64,000 bases of DNA from Amyelois transitella (GCF_032362555.1 NC_083519.1:4543501-4607500), one strand, 5' to 3'; numbered from the stretch's first letter, positions 42,644 through 54,388 are shown. Translations and numbers: made by a program. The notes: generated from the letters alone by a model not told the origin.

Positions 42644-42917
42644 AATAATGGTTAATGAATATTTCAGTTATGTTGATAGTGGTTGCACTTTGTCAATGTG
42701 CTTATTCCATTTGTAACCTCTAGCCGCGGGAAAGAGGGAGATTAGAGGGATCTTATTCTCAAGTCTCAACATAGTAGAAACTAAGTAAACATAATAAATA
42801 GTGTGTATGTTTGTACCTTATCCCTTGGGAGAAAGATGTCTGCTGGCAGATGGCCTATGGCCTCTTTACATAATAACCAAAAAATGAGAATTTCTATAGA
42901 ACTGTCTATTTATTTCG

Positions 42918-43145
42918 GACGGCCTCTGTGGCGCAGCGGTAGTGCGCTTGTCTGTGTCACCGGAGGTCCCGGGTTCGATTCCCGGCCAGGACATGATGAG
43001 AAAAGAACTTTTTCTGATTGGCCTGGGTCTCGGATGTTTATCTATATAAGTATTTATTATAAAATATAGTATCGTTGGGTTAGTATCTCGTAACACAAGT
43101 CTCGAACTTACTTCGACGCTAACTCAATCAGTGTAATTTGTCCCG
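42918..43145 (+). mobile_element. tRNA-derived SINE, best-preserved copy
   Basis: The tRNA-like head has an A box TGGCGCAGCGG (42,929-42,939) and a canonical B box GGTTCGATTCC (42,972-42,982), the internal promoter of RNA polymerase III. The body reads GATTGGCCTGGGTCTCGGAT, CTCGTAACACAAGTCTCGAA and CGCTAACTCAATCAGTGTAA, and an AT-rich tail follows. The GGTCCCGGGTTCG-CCCGG block still folds as a T arm, but the rest is not a tRNA. It lies about 275 bp beyond the LINE. Confidence 0.85.
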
Positions 43146-43192
43146 TATATATGTATTTATTATTATTATTTATTATTATTTTGAACATAATT

Positions 43193-43229
43193 TATCTCAA
43201 GGATACTACTAGGTAGTATCCTTGAGATA
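43193..43229. repeat. Perfect 17-bp palindrome hairpin
   Basis: Arms at 43,193-43,209 and 43,213-43,229 (TATCTCAAGGATACTAC and its exact reverse complement) are separated by TAG only. It sits in the 3' flank of the SINE and could be a recent foldback or a replication-slippage product. It is too AT-rich and tight-looped for a typical terminator or microRNA. Confidence 0.8.
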
Positions 43230-43764
43230 CCTACCTACTTATTTATCTTCTTGGACCTTTATACTTACATATTATGAATGCAAGTAGTCCCAACACGTCG
43301 TTTTGTACCTAATCCCTGGGGAGGTCCACTATGATTCATTTTTCTGATTGAATACATACCTACGATTCAAGTACCTATGACAAATTACTATAATTTGCTT
43401 TTGTAGTAGGCACCTACAAAGAGATGAAAACACAGCAAATTGATTGATTGATTCCTACACGCGAGTATGACTCTCATGCACGCACGTCGCCCATCGCGTG
43501 TGCATCTCCTGTCATGACGATCGTTCATAGGTTGCGATTAGGTGTAATAAGGGAGTACGTCGTAGGTTAGTACCTCCAGCCATCAGCGCATGATCGGCGC
43601 TCCGAAGTCGCCCGGCCGCCAGTACCTCGGCCGCTCTCGACGCACGCACGCGTCTCTGCTAACAAACATCCCTACAAAGGGCCCTGTGAAATTATGACTG
43701 ACATCGCCCCTCAGAACCTTACACCCCAACAAATCTAGTGTAACAACCCCACCCTCACTCTACT
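43230..43764. other. 5' flank of the small three-exon gene
   Basis: A CpG- and GC-rich block at about 43,480-43,690 (CGCACGTCGCCC, GCCCGGCCGCC, CGCACGCACGCG) stands out from the AT-rich surroundings. It directly precedes the promoter elements below and is probably its upstream regulatory region. Confidence 0.4.
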
Positions 43765-43847
43765 ATGCAAATAGCTGCACGACGTTTTACTATATAGAGT
43801 TGTGAACACTGATTTGATTGTGACCGTTTACACCTGTGGTACTTAAA
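43765..43847 (+). promoter_or_regulatory. Candidate promoter: octamer, TATA box, short 5' UTR
   Basis: ATGCAAAT (POU octamer) is at 43,765-43,772 and a TATA box CTATATAGA at 43,790-43,798. A start about 25-30 bp downstream would give a 5' UTR of roughly 30 nt before the ATG at 43,848. The arrangement is convincing by position, but promoter activity is inferred. Confidence 0.5.
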
Positions 43848-46800
43848 ATGATTCAAGACACCGATGCTTCAGCTCTGGCTGAACGAATAGCCGCCTTCAA
43901 GAGCGATCCGCAAAAACTACGTGAAGCCACTGAATTCGTAGACGAACTCATTCAACAGGCAAAAAAAGAGGCTGAACTTAAACAAAAAGAGAAAGACAGA
44001 AGTAAATTCGTAAGTATTAATGTATATTTTTGCAAGTAACGAACGAGGGACCGATAGGGCAGGTGGGTAAGTGTTAATAAAGGCATAGCAGCTAGACCGC
44101 AAACTCGGCTTCTTCAAATAGAAACGCTGTTTTCATAATGAATATCCAAACACGAGCTCCGTTTGCATGCACTTCACTAGTGAAAGCAAATAGTTTCAAC
44201 TTTATATTATTTTTTACTCATCCATCTACATTTTCAGTAGCTATAGTGATCGATACGCTCACAATCTTAGTTGACGGGTAATATGGGTGAGGTTTACACA
44301 GCAGTAAAAAGCATAGACCTGTTAAACGTTTAGGGGCCATATATTATCTACTGTATAATAAACAAAGAGTTTCACCTTACGTTTCCATTGAGTAAACTGG
44401 TGTTATCTGATTATATCTCGTGTATATTATCTACTTTGCCAATAAAGTGATAAGGAGCATATTTTGGTAAAGCTGTATTGATGTTTACGAGATCATTTAT
44501 GACTTGGTTTATAGGTCTGATAATGAGAGATGCTTGATGGATTGTGTGGCAATTGGCAAAGTACCAGCACTTTCTAAATTGGCCCATCGACTCGACAAAC
44601 AGCCGAAGTTACAGGCGATGCTATAATTGGTTCTTTTGAACTGTTAATTAAGTAGCTTACGAGTCGGGTTTCGTTGATAAGACATTGAAGGGGATTGCGG
44701 TTTTAAAATTGAACCGTCTTAGTTATATTGAGATCCTTAAAATATTCACTGTTTCTACAATCTATTGGTTTATTTTTATCTGCAAGATAATTGCTTTCAT
44801 AGTTTGTTGTTTCTACACAGTAATCATCTACTTACTTAGATACAATGGTTGCCTATCGTATCGAATACCTATAGCGTTAGGTTTACCTATTTCACATTAT
44901 AGCAATTACCTTTTGCATCTGCACAATTTTCTCTTTAAACTACAATAATATTTGTAGGTAATGAAAATTATCAATTAAAAAAGTATTTGGAAGAACTAGT
45001 ACAAACTAATTGAAATATTAATTAGTTATCCAATTAATATATTTTTGTTTCGCATATTTCAAACTTTTCCTAGTTTTTACGCATAAAATTTTTAGATAAT
45101 GTAGGGTCATTATCATAATTTAAATAATAAATAATGTATCGAAAGAAATTTACCAATATTTTTGTTATTTGACAAACAAAACAATAATACTTACCTCGAT
45201 TTTAACTACTAGTATGACAGTATACGATAAGGATTAAGAAATTTTATACATACCTACAAAGAATCACGTCTGTCCCAAGATGAATAGGCAGAGACTCCAC
45301 TTTCCAAAATTCCTGCATACTTTCTTCGCGTCATATTTAAGCCCTAGAGTTATTCAGCAAGTAAGTACCAAATAGAAAAAAATTGTTTGTGTGGTGTGAT
45401 AAAGTGCACATGCACATTTGATTTTTTTTTTTTGATTTATATCAATATAGTTACATCATGGAACTGTACAATAGTACTAGTGTTAACGAACGGTTTAAAC
45501 ATATGTAGGTACATACTATAATTCAAACATACGAGTGACATGAAAATTCATATCGATAAGAGTTAAATATACTTATCTTACCTTGCCTTACAATTATAAA
45601 TCGATGATAAATAAGCGGTTTGCTAAAGAAACATGGGCTTTTGACTTTTCAAAGAATGATAGATTCATAACATCATCGTATACGTAGAAGCAATCAAATA
45701 TAGTTAGTTAATTGTCAAAGTTCACCATCATTTTTGTGATTATAAATTGCGCTTCTGCAAAATTGAGCACATTAATTAGGTGTGTGTGTGAAGCTGTAGT
45801 GTTTTGCTAATTTGCTTTGTATCTTTGTTTCAGGATCCACAAGACCCAGCGGCGGGTAAGTTGCAAAATTACTAGATTATCATCTTCTGCATCTTTTCCC
45901 ACAGAAACTACTTCGTTCCTGCAAAAAATTCGGGCTATCTTCTCAATACTCCGCTACACTTCACGATGAATATACATAGAATATATGCTAAATTTCAGGT
46001 TACAATACCTAGGAGGCTAGATCAAGAGGTTTTTTATCTATCTAAACAATTTCGTTTGGATATACATTTTCATTAGACTTACAAGCGACCAATGACTACA
46101 TAGGTTACTGACTTTATGATAAAGTAAAATTGTTTGCCCGACTGATTAAAATTCAGCACAAGATCACGCTTGGCCTCGCACCAAGGCTCTAAAAGAAATA
46201 AGGGGAGTTCACATCGAGAAAAGAATCGACGCGACGTTATAATAGATCGACTCGAATTTCAACCATGTAAAAGATAGTCTGAAATCCTTGAGGCACAGGT
46301 TTAAATGCACGGCCATGTTTGATATTCATTAGTTTGATTGCTAACCTCTTGCTAGCTTTTATTTTGTGTGAAAACGTCGTGAGGAAATGTTCATTCAGGC
46401 AACTGTCCGGTTAGGTTCCCCTGCAAAGGGTCATGTCAGACGGGAGTCGCTTCGTCAAACAACCTAACTTACCCAAGCCTGGATTGTGGTTCTTGGATAC
46501 ATCTCGGGTTTCCGTCCAGAAAAGCGAGGATGCAACCGGGACTAAGGCCAGGCGAATGATATCGCGTCGCATTTAGCTCGCGAAGTTGCGCCGTCTCGTT
46601 TCGGTGTGAACTGACCTTTACGGAAAATATCTCCGATAAAATATAACTGTTTATGAGTAAGTAAGTAAGAAGTAGTATTTTGCAAAGTGACTGGAACAAG
46701 AAAAGTTACTTTCTGTAAGTTTATCGATTATCACGTTGGAATGTTGTTTCTGAATACCAAGTTATTAGAGTTTTGTGGTATCAAATGTTTTGTTTTAAAA

Positions 46801-49800
46801 GTTAAATGACTTGATTTTGAAGTCATGAAATTTATTCTATCTTGTTGGCTGATTGGTTATAAAAATGCACCGCTATCGGAGCAATAATACCTACCTATTA
46901 TAGCGTTCAAACCCACACAATACACACAAAACGGCCAGAAAATTTTAACCAAAAAAGATATATGTATGTACTATGGGATAAACCCGTATTGTTTATGTAA
47001 TTTTTGTTTTGTTCTCTTTTTTATAATCACGTAAATAATAAGTAAGCAATAAAAAAGTAGCACAAACGAATAAAAATAAAGAAAATAGTTTGAAATAAGG
47101 AAATACTAAAAATACTACTTACCTACTGTCTATAAAAAATGAGAGTTTGATCATTTGAACTCTTCTTTTTGTTAATTAAAGTTTCACAACACAGATAACA
47201 GAAAATTATAAATACCTAAAAAGTTAGATTGAGAAAAAAAAGTTAGTGTTCCGTAATAAATTATATCGTCTGATTGAACCCCCGACAATAAAACGACGTG
47301 TTATCTTGAATTTGACTTGTCTAATTCAGTGAGCACTCACACACAGTAAACGATAATTTAAAAAATAATATTGCTGTTTCCGTGAGACAGAAATTGTCAA
47401 ACACACCTTTCACAGTTGGTTTTTCCTCCGAATTATGAAATAAGTGGCTAAAAAAAATTAATAGGCCAGGGAGGTAAAAGTAACAGCATATACTTACTTA
47501 TGATGTAAACTATTTCGCAGTGTGCTAGTTATCTTACTTTTATAATCCTACTAGCTGTGCTCGCGACTTCGTCCGCGTGAAATAGTTATTTTGGGCATCA
47601 TTGAAGCCCTCGAGGATGAATAATTTTACCCGTTTTTTTTTTTTCACATATTCCATTATTTCTTTGCTCCTTGTAGTTGCAGCGTGTTGTTTTATAGCCT
47701 TAAGCCTATTTCAATTCGAACCAATAGTTCCTGAGATTAGCGCGTTAAAACAAACAAACTATTCAGCTTTATAATATTAGTATAAATAAACGCGAAAGTT
47801 TTTAAGGATGTGTGTGTATCACAAAATCGACTCAACGGGTTTTGAACAAATTTGGTAAGCGGGAAGAATATAACCTGGAAATAACATAATTAGTTCTTAT
47901 ATCTCGAAATTCCCAGAAGAGCGAAGCCCCGGGGCGTAGCTAGTGGAATGTAAATTAAAATTAGCAACCTACTTAAATATACTGTTGTCATACTCATTTC
48001 ACATTGTCGAGAACAAACCTACGCGACGTTGCAGCGGAAGCCGCTCATATCCGCCTCGACAATTATTTCCTCTATACATTTGTAACTGGGAACCTTTCTT
48101 TAATCTTCCGTAGATAGATAGAGTAACAAGGTGCTTAGTAGGTACTTTTATAATGTAAGTAGTATAAGCAGGATCCAATATGAGTTAGGTTCCCCTTAAT
48201 GTTTGCGGCAGCCAGACGGGGTCAGTTTCGTGAACAAACCTAACCAAAGCCACCGCTTGATCATGATCACGGGTTATTCTCGGCTCCTTTCTAGAATCAC
48301 GTCGACTTCACGTCTTTATCCGTTACGAAAAAGATGGAGACAATTGTCACAAGCCTAACATGTTTAACTGGAAAAAAAATTGAAATCTTCAATCATAACC
48401 TCAGATCATTAAGCTACTCGAGAATGTCGGCTCGGACTACCCCGTAAGGGCTCTTCCCTTACGTACTTTTGTATGTAATATTTCACCGTCGCCGCTTGAA
48501 ATATGTGATTTGTTTACATCAAATCGTGCTCGCAACATTTCCATATGAATATATTATGTTATCTGTAAAAGACATGTGACATTTACACGTATGTCATGGA
48601 TGTGAAATAGGCGTGGACTATAGGTAGATGCGGAAAAATACCCGTTGGATTAAATATTAATAATGTTCTTTAATAATCCTTCATTTAGTATTAGTTCCGT
48701 TTGCATTCGTACCCCTCTGAAATGGAGCCCAAGGTCCACTTCTAACCGCGATCGTGCCCCGTAACATTGACCGCACGTCGTAGTTTTCATCGCGCGAAAA
48801 ACTATTGATGTCCCATTTCACGTCATATTCAAAAAGCGAAATAGCAATAGTTATTGGCGCGTTAAAAGCGGCGTTGCGCGTGCCATACTACGGAGGCTGG
48901 AGTGGGTAAGTCAGTTTTTCAAGAAGCGAGTCCTGCCTACCTGTCTGACCTCAGAAGTAACGCAACCTTACAGGGTAACCTTTTTTTTACGTGTGGAAAG
49001 ACCTTCGTCTACCCGGCCGGGTACGGGAAGTCGGACGGGTTATGTGGGGCTTGAACCCACTAAAACCACACGGTGCCATCGCCTACCGCTTTGTCGCCAG
49101 GAGCATGAACTGCCCTCGCTCATATTCCTGACGCTGCGGATCTTACAGGGTAACCTAACCCATTTAATTTGGATCATGGTTACACATTCAGTTTTCGCTG
49201 CCTGGCGAAACGGCCCTGGGTTGAAAGCGCGTTTGTGCCAGGCGCGCCCCTAGCTCCCCTAGCGGGTAGAATTGAAGGCCGACGGCTGCTCCGTGGAGAG
49301 CCGCGAATGTGAGTAAGGGTGCTCTTGGCAACAAAGTGGAAGGCGATGGCACCGTGTGGTTTAACTGAGTTAAAGTCCCACCTAACCCGTCCGGCTTCCT
49401 GTAGCCGGCCGGGTAGACGAAGGTCTTTCCACACGTAAAAAAACAATGTTTACACTTCCAGTTGCCCGAATGTGCGGGTCTCCTCATGCTGTTCCCTTTA
49501 CCAGTAAGAGTAAGAGCATCGTATTAATTCTCTGTGTTCTTTGTGAAGCGATCATAATAATAACAAAATTATTAAAGATTAATTGACTATTTTCCTGAAA
49601 TTAATACCTACCTACCTGTTTGTCTGTCAGCACACGGTACATAATATCTTAAGAACTGACGGATTTTGCTGTTTATTTTTTAAATTCGCAATATATACTT
49701 AGAGTACAAATATATTGGTAACTAAAACACCCGATCTAGTAGATACCATGACAGACTTTTCGACGTAAGTAGTCGCGGATAACATAAAGTACTATAAATA

Positions 49801-52800
49801 ATGAATAGTCATAGACTGTAGCAGTTGAAAAATTTTGGGCTATTACTAAAACAATTATCGTTTTGATGGCATGTTCGTAAATCAAAGTGTCCGAATATAG
49901 TGACCATAAATTCATTAACTTTTTACGCCATAGGATATTGAAGTATGTGTGTTTTTTTTTTTCAAAATAGCAGAGAACTAGCTGCGTCCTGGGGATTTGC
50001 TTCCGTTAAAAACTGTTTTAGGCGATGTCATTATTTGAATCTCAATTCTATAATTAAGCCAAACAGCTGAACCTGGCCCAAAGACTGTTGACTCTGTCTA
50101 CCCCGCAAGGGATATAGACATGACTATTAGCATGTATCTTTATTTGTAGTTAGATCTAGTCTGATCTCCTTGTTGAAGCTGTAGGGTTTTTATTAATCTG
50201 AACCTAAGTATAACGGTTCAAGTGGTTCCAATCCTACTGCGGCCATGTACTAATGAGTTAAGTACATTAGTTTGATTACTAACCCTTATTTATAGGATGA
50301 GTAACGATGTAAAGAAAACTCCGGAATGAATTCGAAAATTTCATGAAATCTATCTTAGTTCAACGTTTGACTGGCTTAGGTACATGCCAAACTTAAAACC
50401 GCTCTGATTCAGCGGTTGATATGTAAGTCAGTTTTCTTTTATATATATAACGACTAGCTTAGATCTCGTGGGAAATTCCAAAAAAAATAGCTTGTGTTAT
50501 TCCCTGAGTTCTATTCTATACCTATCCGTGCCAATTGGCAAATTAAACTTTTGTGAAAATCAGCCCAGTAGTTCTGAGTTCATTTGTTACAAACACACGA
50601 AAACACATTTATTTATCTTAATTATTAGTGTGGATTGTACCTCTAATATAGACATCATTACAAATATGTGGTAGGTGATTATTACAGTGCCGTCTGTGAA
50701 AATGGCAATTACTATTGTTCGCGCCATGAAAATTAATGTTCCGACAGACACAAGATAAAAATAACTGCTAATAGCTGACAATGACGTAGTTACAATGGTG
50801 CCTTTTGTGGAGATGAACATGTATTTTCAAATAAGTATAATGCTGCGAATATAATACGCTACTCGAAGTATCGGCATATAAGAAACGAATTATTAGGTAG
50901 GTACTATAAGACTGTCAGATGTGAAGTGATTTTTTTTTTGTTTGGGTAAAAATCAGTTGTAACCCCTGTACTTAGTTTAATTCTAGATTCACAGTAAACC
51001 AATTAAACAAGTTTACCAAGAAAAGTTTATTTCAGGCTGTTAGACTTAACGATAGAATTGAGATTCAAATAGTGACAGGTTGCTAGCCCATTGCCTATAA
51101 GAAGAATCTCAAGCTAATAAGCCTATTCCTTAGTCTCCTTTTACGGGGAAAAGAAAGAGTGGTCCTATTCTTCTTATATTGGTTCCGGAAACCACACGGC
51201 ATATAATAGCACATACATATATATTTTTAATTACATTTAATTTTATTTAGGACGAGTTCGACAATTATTACCGTTTAAGAGATACCAAGCTTACTCCATC
51301 AAACGGATCTTCAATTCACAATATTCAAACTAAACAGAAACAGTCATATTTCACTACTAAAAAGCGGAAAACTAGAGAAACCGAGGTGAATTACGTCTCC
51401 TTATGTATCTCATGAAATATTTATCCACCAGTGGTTCCCGTCGTCAACATCACATAAATCTCAATGTTATATTCAATTGTACTGAAATGGGTCCTCTCCA
51501 GCTGTGAAATTCCTTTTTCATATTGTATACGAGTAACATAATATTCTTGGGATAAATTTTCAGTACGCGGCATCATTTCATCTTCACACAACACAACGAC
51601 ATCAAAGGATAACGTTTGGGAATTCGAATAGAATATATTTGTGTGTGTGTGTGTTCGTGTGTGTGTGTGTGTCAGTGTGTGTATAGGTAATCTTTCTAGA
51701 ACATTTTTATAACAAGAATTTTTTGTTTTTTTTTCTGTTTTTAAACAATATGTTAGACTTAGGATTCTTCTTTTAGGCGAAGGGCTAGTAACTTGTTATT
51801 ATCTGAATCTTAATTCAGATCACAGTAGCTAGGCATATTTTTCGAGACTATTCTGCTCTGTTTACCCCGTAATGGAGGAAGGCGTTATTATATCAAGGTA
51901 GATATGAATGATATCTGTAATATGATAAATATATTTGGTATTCAGTAGCGTCTTATTCGACCTTACTTTATCTCGACAAAATTTGCATATGGATGAGTTG
52001 GTGATAACCATCTTAGCTCACGTTCTGTTATCAACAAACATTGCATATTTATGATCATATTTTTATGTTATTAGACAATTAGTTTTGACTGTTATTTACT
52101 TAATCAACTGTTTTTTATCTGATTTTGGATTGGAGTGATTTTTTGAATAGGCACAGCCACGTCTACTAGATTTTGATGGAAATTCCCACGGGAGCAAACC
52201 CTCCCCGGCGAAGCTAGTTAATTATTACTTTAATTTTTAGTGTCTGTTTTGTGAACAATATATTCTATAGGTGCCGTGTGGTTCCCGGCACCGACTACTC
52301 CATCTCTTTTGTATGGATGTCGTAAAAGGCGACTAAGGGTAAGGTTGTCACTATTTATATCTCAATTCTATCATTAAGTCAATAGCTAAATGTGAGCTTT
52401 CAGTCCTTTCAAGACTGTTGGCTATGTTTTGTCTTATTATTACAGAAATTATCGTTCGTAGTAGTCGCAGATCGTATCAATTTTTGTATACCACAACATA
52501 AGTACATACATACAAAAACACCTTGATAGATTTACAGTAGTTACATACTAATTAAATGCCTGAACTTCTCACACTTGGTACGTGGTAGACGTCCCTATGG
52601 ATTCGCAACCGGGACAAGAAGGATAATGACATTTTAAGCAAATACTGAAATTCAGGGTATAGTAAACACTCAAATTATACATAATTACGGGGCAGACAGA
52701 GCCAAAAGAAAGAAAAAATTCATGTTTATAAGACTTTTGTTTGTCTTTAAAAATATTATGGGAAGAGAAGCAGTCTCACACTTTGTGTCTAAATTTAAGT

Positions 52801-54388
52801 CTAAATAACGTACATGAATAGTTTTCAAAATGGTTATTGTTTTAATTTGATACTTAAAACAATTCTACGATGTAGGTACAAATTTTGCATTATTGCTCGA
52901 AATATCGCTTATACTTACATAACTATACTGATCAGACTCTTTGTGAGCGAAATCAGGGGGTGTGCCAAGATCAATAAAGGGGTTCGGGAATATGTTGAAA
53001 CGGCGTAACACGCGACGTGACGTATTTTGTTCTATTGTACTACCATTGGACCCATTTCCAGAAAAGTCTAAAAAGGAATGCCAATAGAAAATAATGAGTG
53101 GGACTAGTGAAATAAGCGGCTTACGAAATAGGCGTAATGAGGTATTATGAATGTATGTTTCATTTATATATTTCTGACACATAAGTAATTCTTTGTTTTC
53201 CGTGATTGAAAAATACAATTTGAATCTTCGTGATTCCTAATGAATCACAGGAAAGAATTCGAAGCCGTAGGTACCGACATCAAAGTAATCCTTAGGTAAG
53301 TATAAACAAAAGGAGGTAGGTACCTATAAAAATATGGAAACATAGGCCAATGTTTGCGCGAGCTCTGATATCATCTTACCGAAGGACAAGTATCCCTTAA
53401 CTTCTAAGTACCTACTCTCAAGGCTATTAACTACGTATATATTTCTTTGAACTTGTTAATGAGCTTTTCTCAGCTTACATTTGCGTGTTTATCGGATTTA
53501 ATTGGGGTTCCGTTTTAAATATTTAAATTCCCGTCAAATTAAAATTACCCACGTAATAAACTCTTGACTGTGACATGATTATTATTAATTGGATACATAC
53601 AAAGAGGCATTATGTCGTTCTATGTCCTTTGCGGAGTAGGTGGTGACAACATTCTCGAAAATACTGAAAAGCCACGTTGCTGCTGCTAGCTGTAGATAAA
53701 TAAATAAATGAAAAAAAAAAACTTCACAGTACCTGTGTAAGTTGTTAATTTTATTTCTTCTAATAACATATTATACAAGGAAACCTAAAGCTGCGTGTAT
53801 TACAATATTGATTGAACAGTCAGTAGTATGAATAATTTAAATGTGATTTGAATTTTTTCATTTTCATTGCAAGGGGCGTTATTGTGTATGCTGTAATGAT
53901 TTTATGATAATAGGACAGAATACATTATAGTTGGTACTAGACGATAAGCGTAAATAAGTAAGTAATTAGGTTACGTACAGTTTTCAGAAATTTGATTTAC
54001 TATAAACCTACCTGAGACAAAACATTTATTATATATGATTATTGCAAAGTAATAGGTAAACTCCAAAATTGCAAACACACTCAACGATAAGGCTTAGTCA
54101 TCATTACACTTTATCGCTCTGATTTTTTTCCCACATAGCAATGAAGTGAGCGAGTGGTCTGTGCTTTGCGAATTCCCTACATTAAGCAGGAATTACAGAA
54201 TTTTCACGCCGTGACGTCAGCTCCAAATCAATAATCCCCAACCATTTGTTACAGGTAATCTGAAGAGGCGTCTCGGTCGCGCACGAGGCTTCGTGTTACG
54301 CATGTTCGACGCCCTATGCAATTGCACGCAGACTGCCGCCGCAGCTGCACGGACCACTGCTCGCAACAACCCGTTCACTAAGCGCTAA
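43848..54388 (+). CDS. Small unrecognised protein, three exons including a 22-nt microexon
   Basis: Exons 43848-44009, 45834-45855 and 54255-54388 join in phase to a 105-residue protein. Donors GTAAGT (twice) and acceptors TTTGTTTCAG and TTTGTTACAG are strong. Exon 1 encodes a charged helical segment (ALAERIAAFKSDPQKLREAT, then ELIQQAKKEAELKQKEKDR). The microexon adds DPQDPAA. The last exon is basic and alanine-rich with two close cysteines (LKRRLGRARGFVLRMFDALC, then NCT) and ends NNPFTKR. There is no signal peptide or transmembrane segment, so it is probably intracellular; the CNC pair could be lipidated or bind metal (speculation). I do not recognise the family. A candidate alternative exon is at 51,251-51,385. 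Introns of 1.8 and 8.4 kb carry many repeats. Confidence 0.6.
44010..45833. other. Intron 1 of the small gene
   Basis: Mostly AT-rich unique sequence. Apart from the LINE fragment at 45,249-45,330, I see no other feature. An open frame at 44,685-44,948 encodes a hydrophobic string without family likeness and is not called. Confidence 0.4.
45249..45330 (-). mobile_element. Decayed LINE 3' end in intron 1 of the small gene
   Basis: A tail remnant (CATACCTACAAAGAATCACG) and reverse complements of CTCTGCCTA and TGCAGGAATTTTGGAAAGTG correspond to the last LINE codons. It is heavily diverged. Confidence 0.5.
46266..46600 (-). repeat. Dispersed repeat (CGACTCTCATCTGA family), long copy
   Basis: In reverse complement it shows GCATCCTCGCTTTTCTGG, GTTTGACGAAGCGACTCCCG, TCTGACATGACCCTTTGCAG and GGAACCTAACCGGAC, followed by the TTCCTCACGACGTTTTCACA block. 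It is the longest copy of this family in the window. The open frame across it is not a gene. Confidence 0.65.
47546..47945 (+). repeat. Common insect dispersed repeat (two adjoining pieces)
   Basis: The first piece runs from ACTAGCTGTGCTCGCGACTT, CGTCCGCGTGAA to CCTGAGATTAGCGCGTTAAA and TAATATTAGTATAAA (about 47,785). The second runs from AAACGCGAAAGTTTTTAAGG to GAGCGAAGCCCCGGGGCGTA, GCTAGTGG (47,945). Both strings are familiar from lepidopteran genomes. Weaker relatives are at 11,847-11,890, 35,465-35,530, 50,450-50,600, 52,150-52,215 and 63,925-64,000. The element class is uncertain. Confidence 0.6.
48751..48861. repeat. Small foldback element, second copy
   Basis: Arms at about 48,791-48,812 and 48,837-48,861 pair (GCGAAAAACTATTG with CAATAGTTATTGGCGCG). 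The spacer contains TTTCACGTCATATTC, as in the copy at 25,806-25,908. An outer pair, GCACGTCG and CGCGTGC, extends the fold. Confidence 0.55.
48984..49443. repeat. Large inverted repeat, about 130-bp arms (460-bp foldback)
   Basis: The left arm starts TTTTTTACGTGTGGAAAGAC and the right arm ends GTCTTTCCACACGTAAAAAA. The outer 35-40 bp pair perfectly, including CTTCGTCTACCCGGCCGG. Inner parts also pair with changes (ACGGTGCCATCGCCT with AGGCGATGGCACCGT). The GC-rich centre (CTGCCTGGCGAAACGGCCCT, AAGCGCG) contains a piece of the 15,650-type repeat. It is a MITE or two head-to-head copies of one element. Open frames on both strands here are artefacts of the repeat. Confidence 0.75.
50015..50135 (+). 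repeat. 3' half of a SINE-like repeat
   Basis: GGCGATGTCATTATTTGAAT, CTCAATTCTATAATTAAGCC, CAGCTGAACCTGG, GACTGTTGACTCTGTCTACC and CCGCAAGGGATATAGACATG match the 3' half of the 33,185 copy. Confidence 0.7.
51040..51200 (-). repeat. 5' half of a SINE-like repeat
   Basis: Reverse complement of GCCGTGTGGTTTCCGGAACC through AAGAATAGGACCACTCTTTC, AAAAGGAGACTAAGG and GGCAATGGGCTAGCAACCTG to CTATCGTTAAG. The 3' end is missing. Confidence 0.7.
51251..51385 (+). other. Candidate alternative exon of the small gene
   Basis: A pyrimidine-rich tract ending TTTATTTAG precedes a frame that is open in phase 0 after exon 1. It encodes DEFDNYYRLRDTKLTPSNG then a basic stretch ending KKRKTRETE, with a possible donor GTGAAT at 51,386. 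In phase 1, after the microexon, it instead gives 26 residues and a stop. The charged, Tyr- and Lys-rich sequence looks coding, but nothing else supports it. Confidence 0.3.
51640..51684. repeat. (TG)n microsatellite
   Basis: An interrupted TG dinucleotide run (TC and CA breaks) about 45 bp long, in intron 2 of the small gene. A plus-strand SINE-like remnant follows at 51,755-51,885. Confidence 0.9.
52268..52435 (+). repeat. SINE-like repeat with internal deletion
   Basis: It begins with a perfect family 5' end (GTGCCGTGTGGTTCCCGGCA) and has CTCCATCTCTTTTGTATGGA, GTCGTAAAAGGCGACTAAGG and CCTTTCAAGACTGTTGGCTA. It lacks the AGAATAGGAC and CTTGGGATTC blocks and the terminal tail. Confidence 0.75.
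52436..54254. other. Distal part of intron 2 of the small gene
   Basis: AT-rich unique sequence. Just before exon 3, at 54,211-54,218, is a palindromic CRE (TGACGTCA). No other feature is recognised. Confidence 0.35.

Noticed and set aside
42929-42995. Possible functional tRNA gene
   Set aside because: A and B boxes are present, but the acceptor, D and anticodon arms do not pair as a cloverleaf, and the sequence continues into the SINE body.
42866-43096. Minus-strand frame with PGIEPGTSGDTDKRTTAAP
   Set aside because: It is the reverse complement of the tRNA-derived SINE; such frames recur wherever this SINE inserts.
46469-46699. Minus-strand 76-residue frame
   Set aside because: It overlaps the long dispersed repeat at 46,266-46,600.
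49180-49487. Two long overlapping minus-strand frames (88 and 99 residues)
   Set aside because: They fall inside the large inverted repeat, whose GC-rich arms lack stops on either strand by chance; there is no domain likeness.
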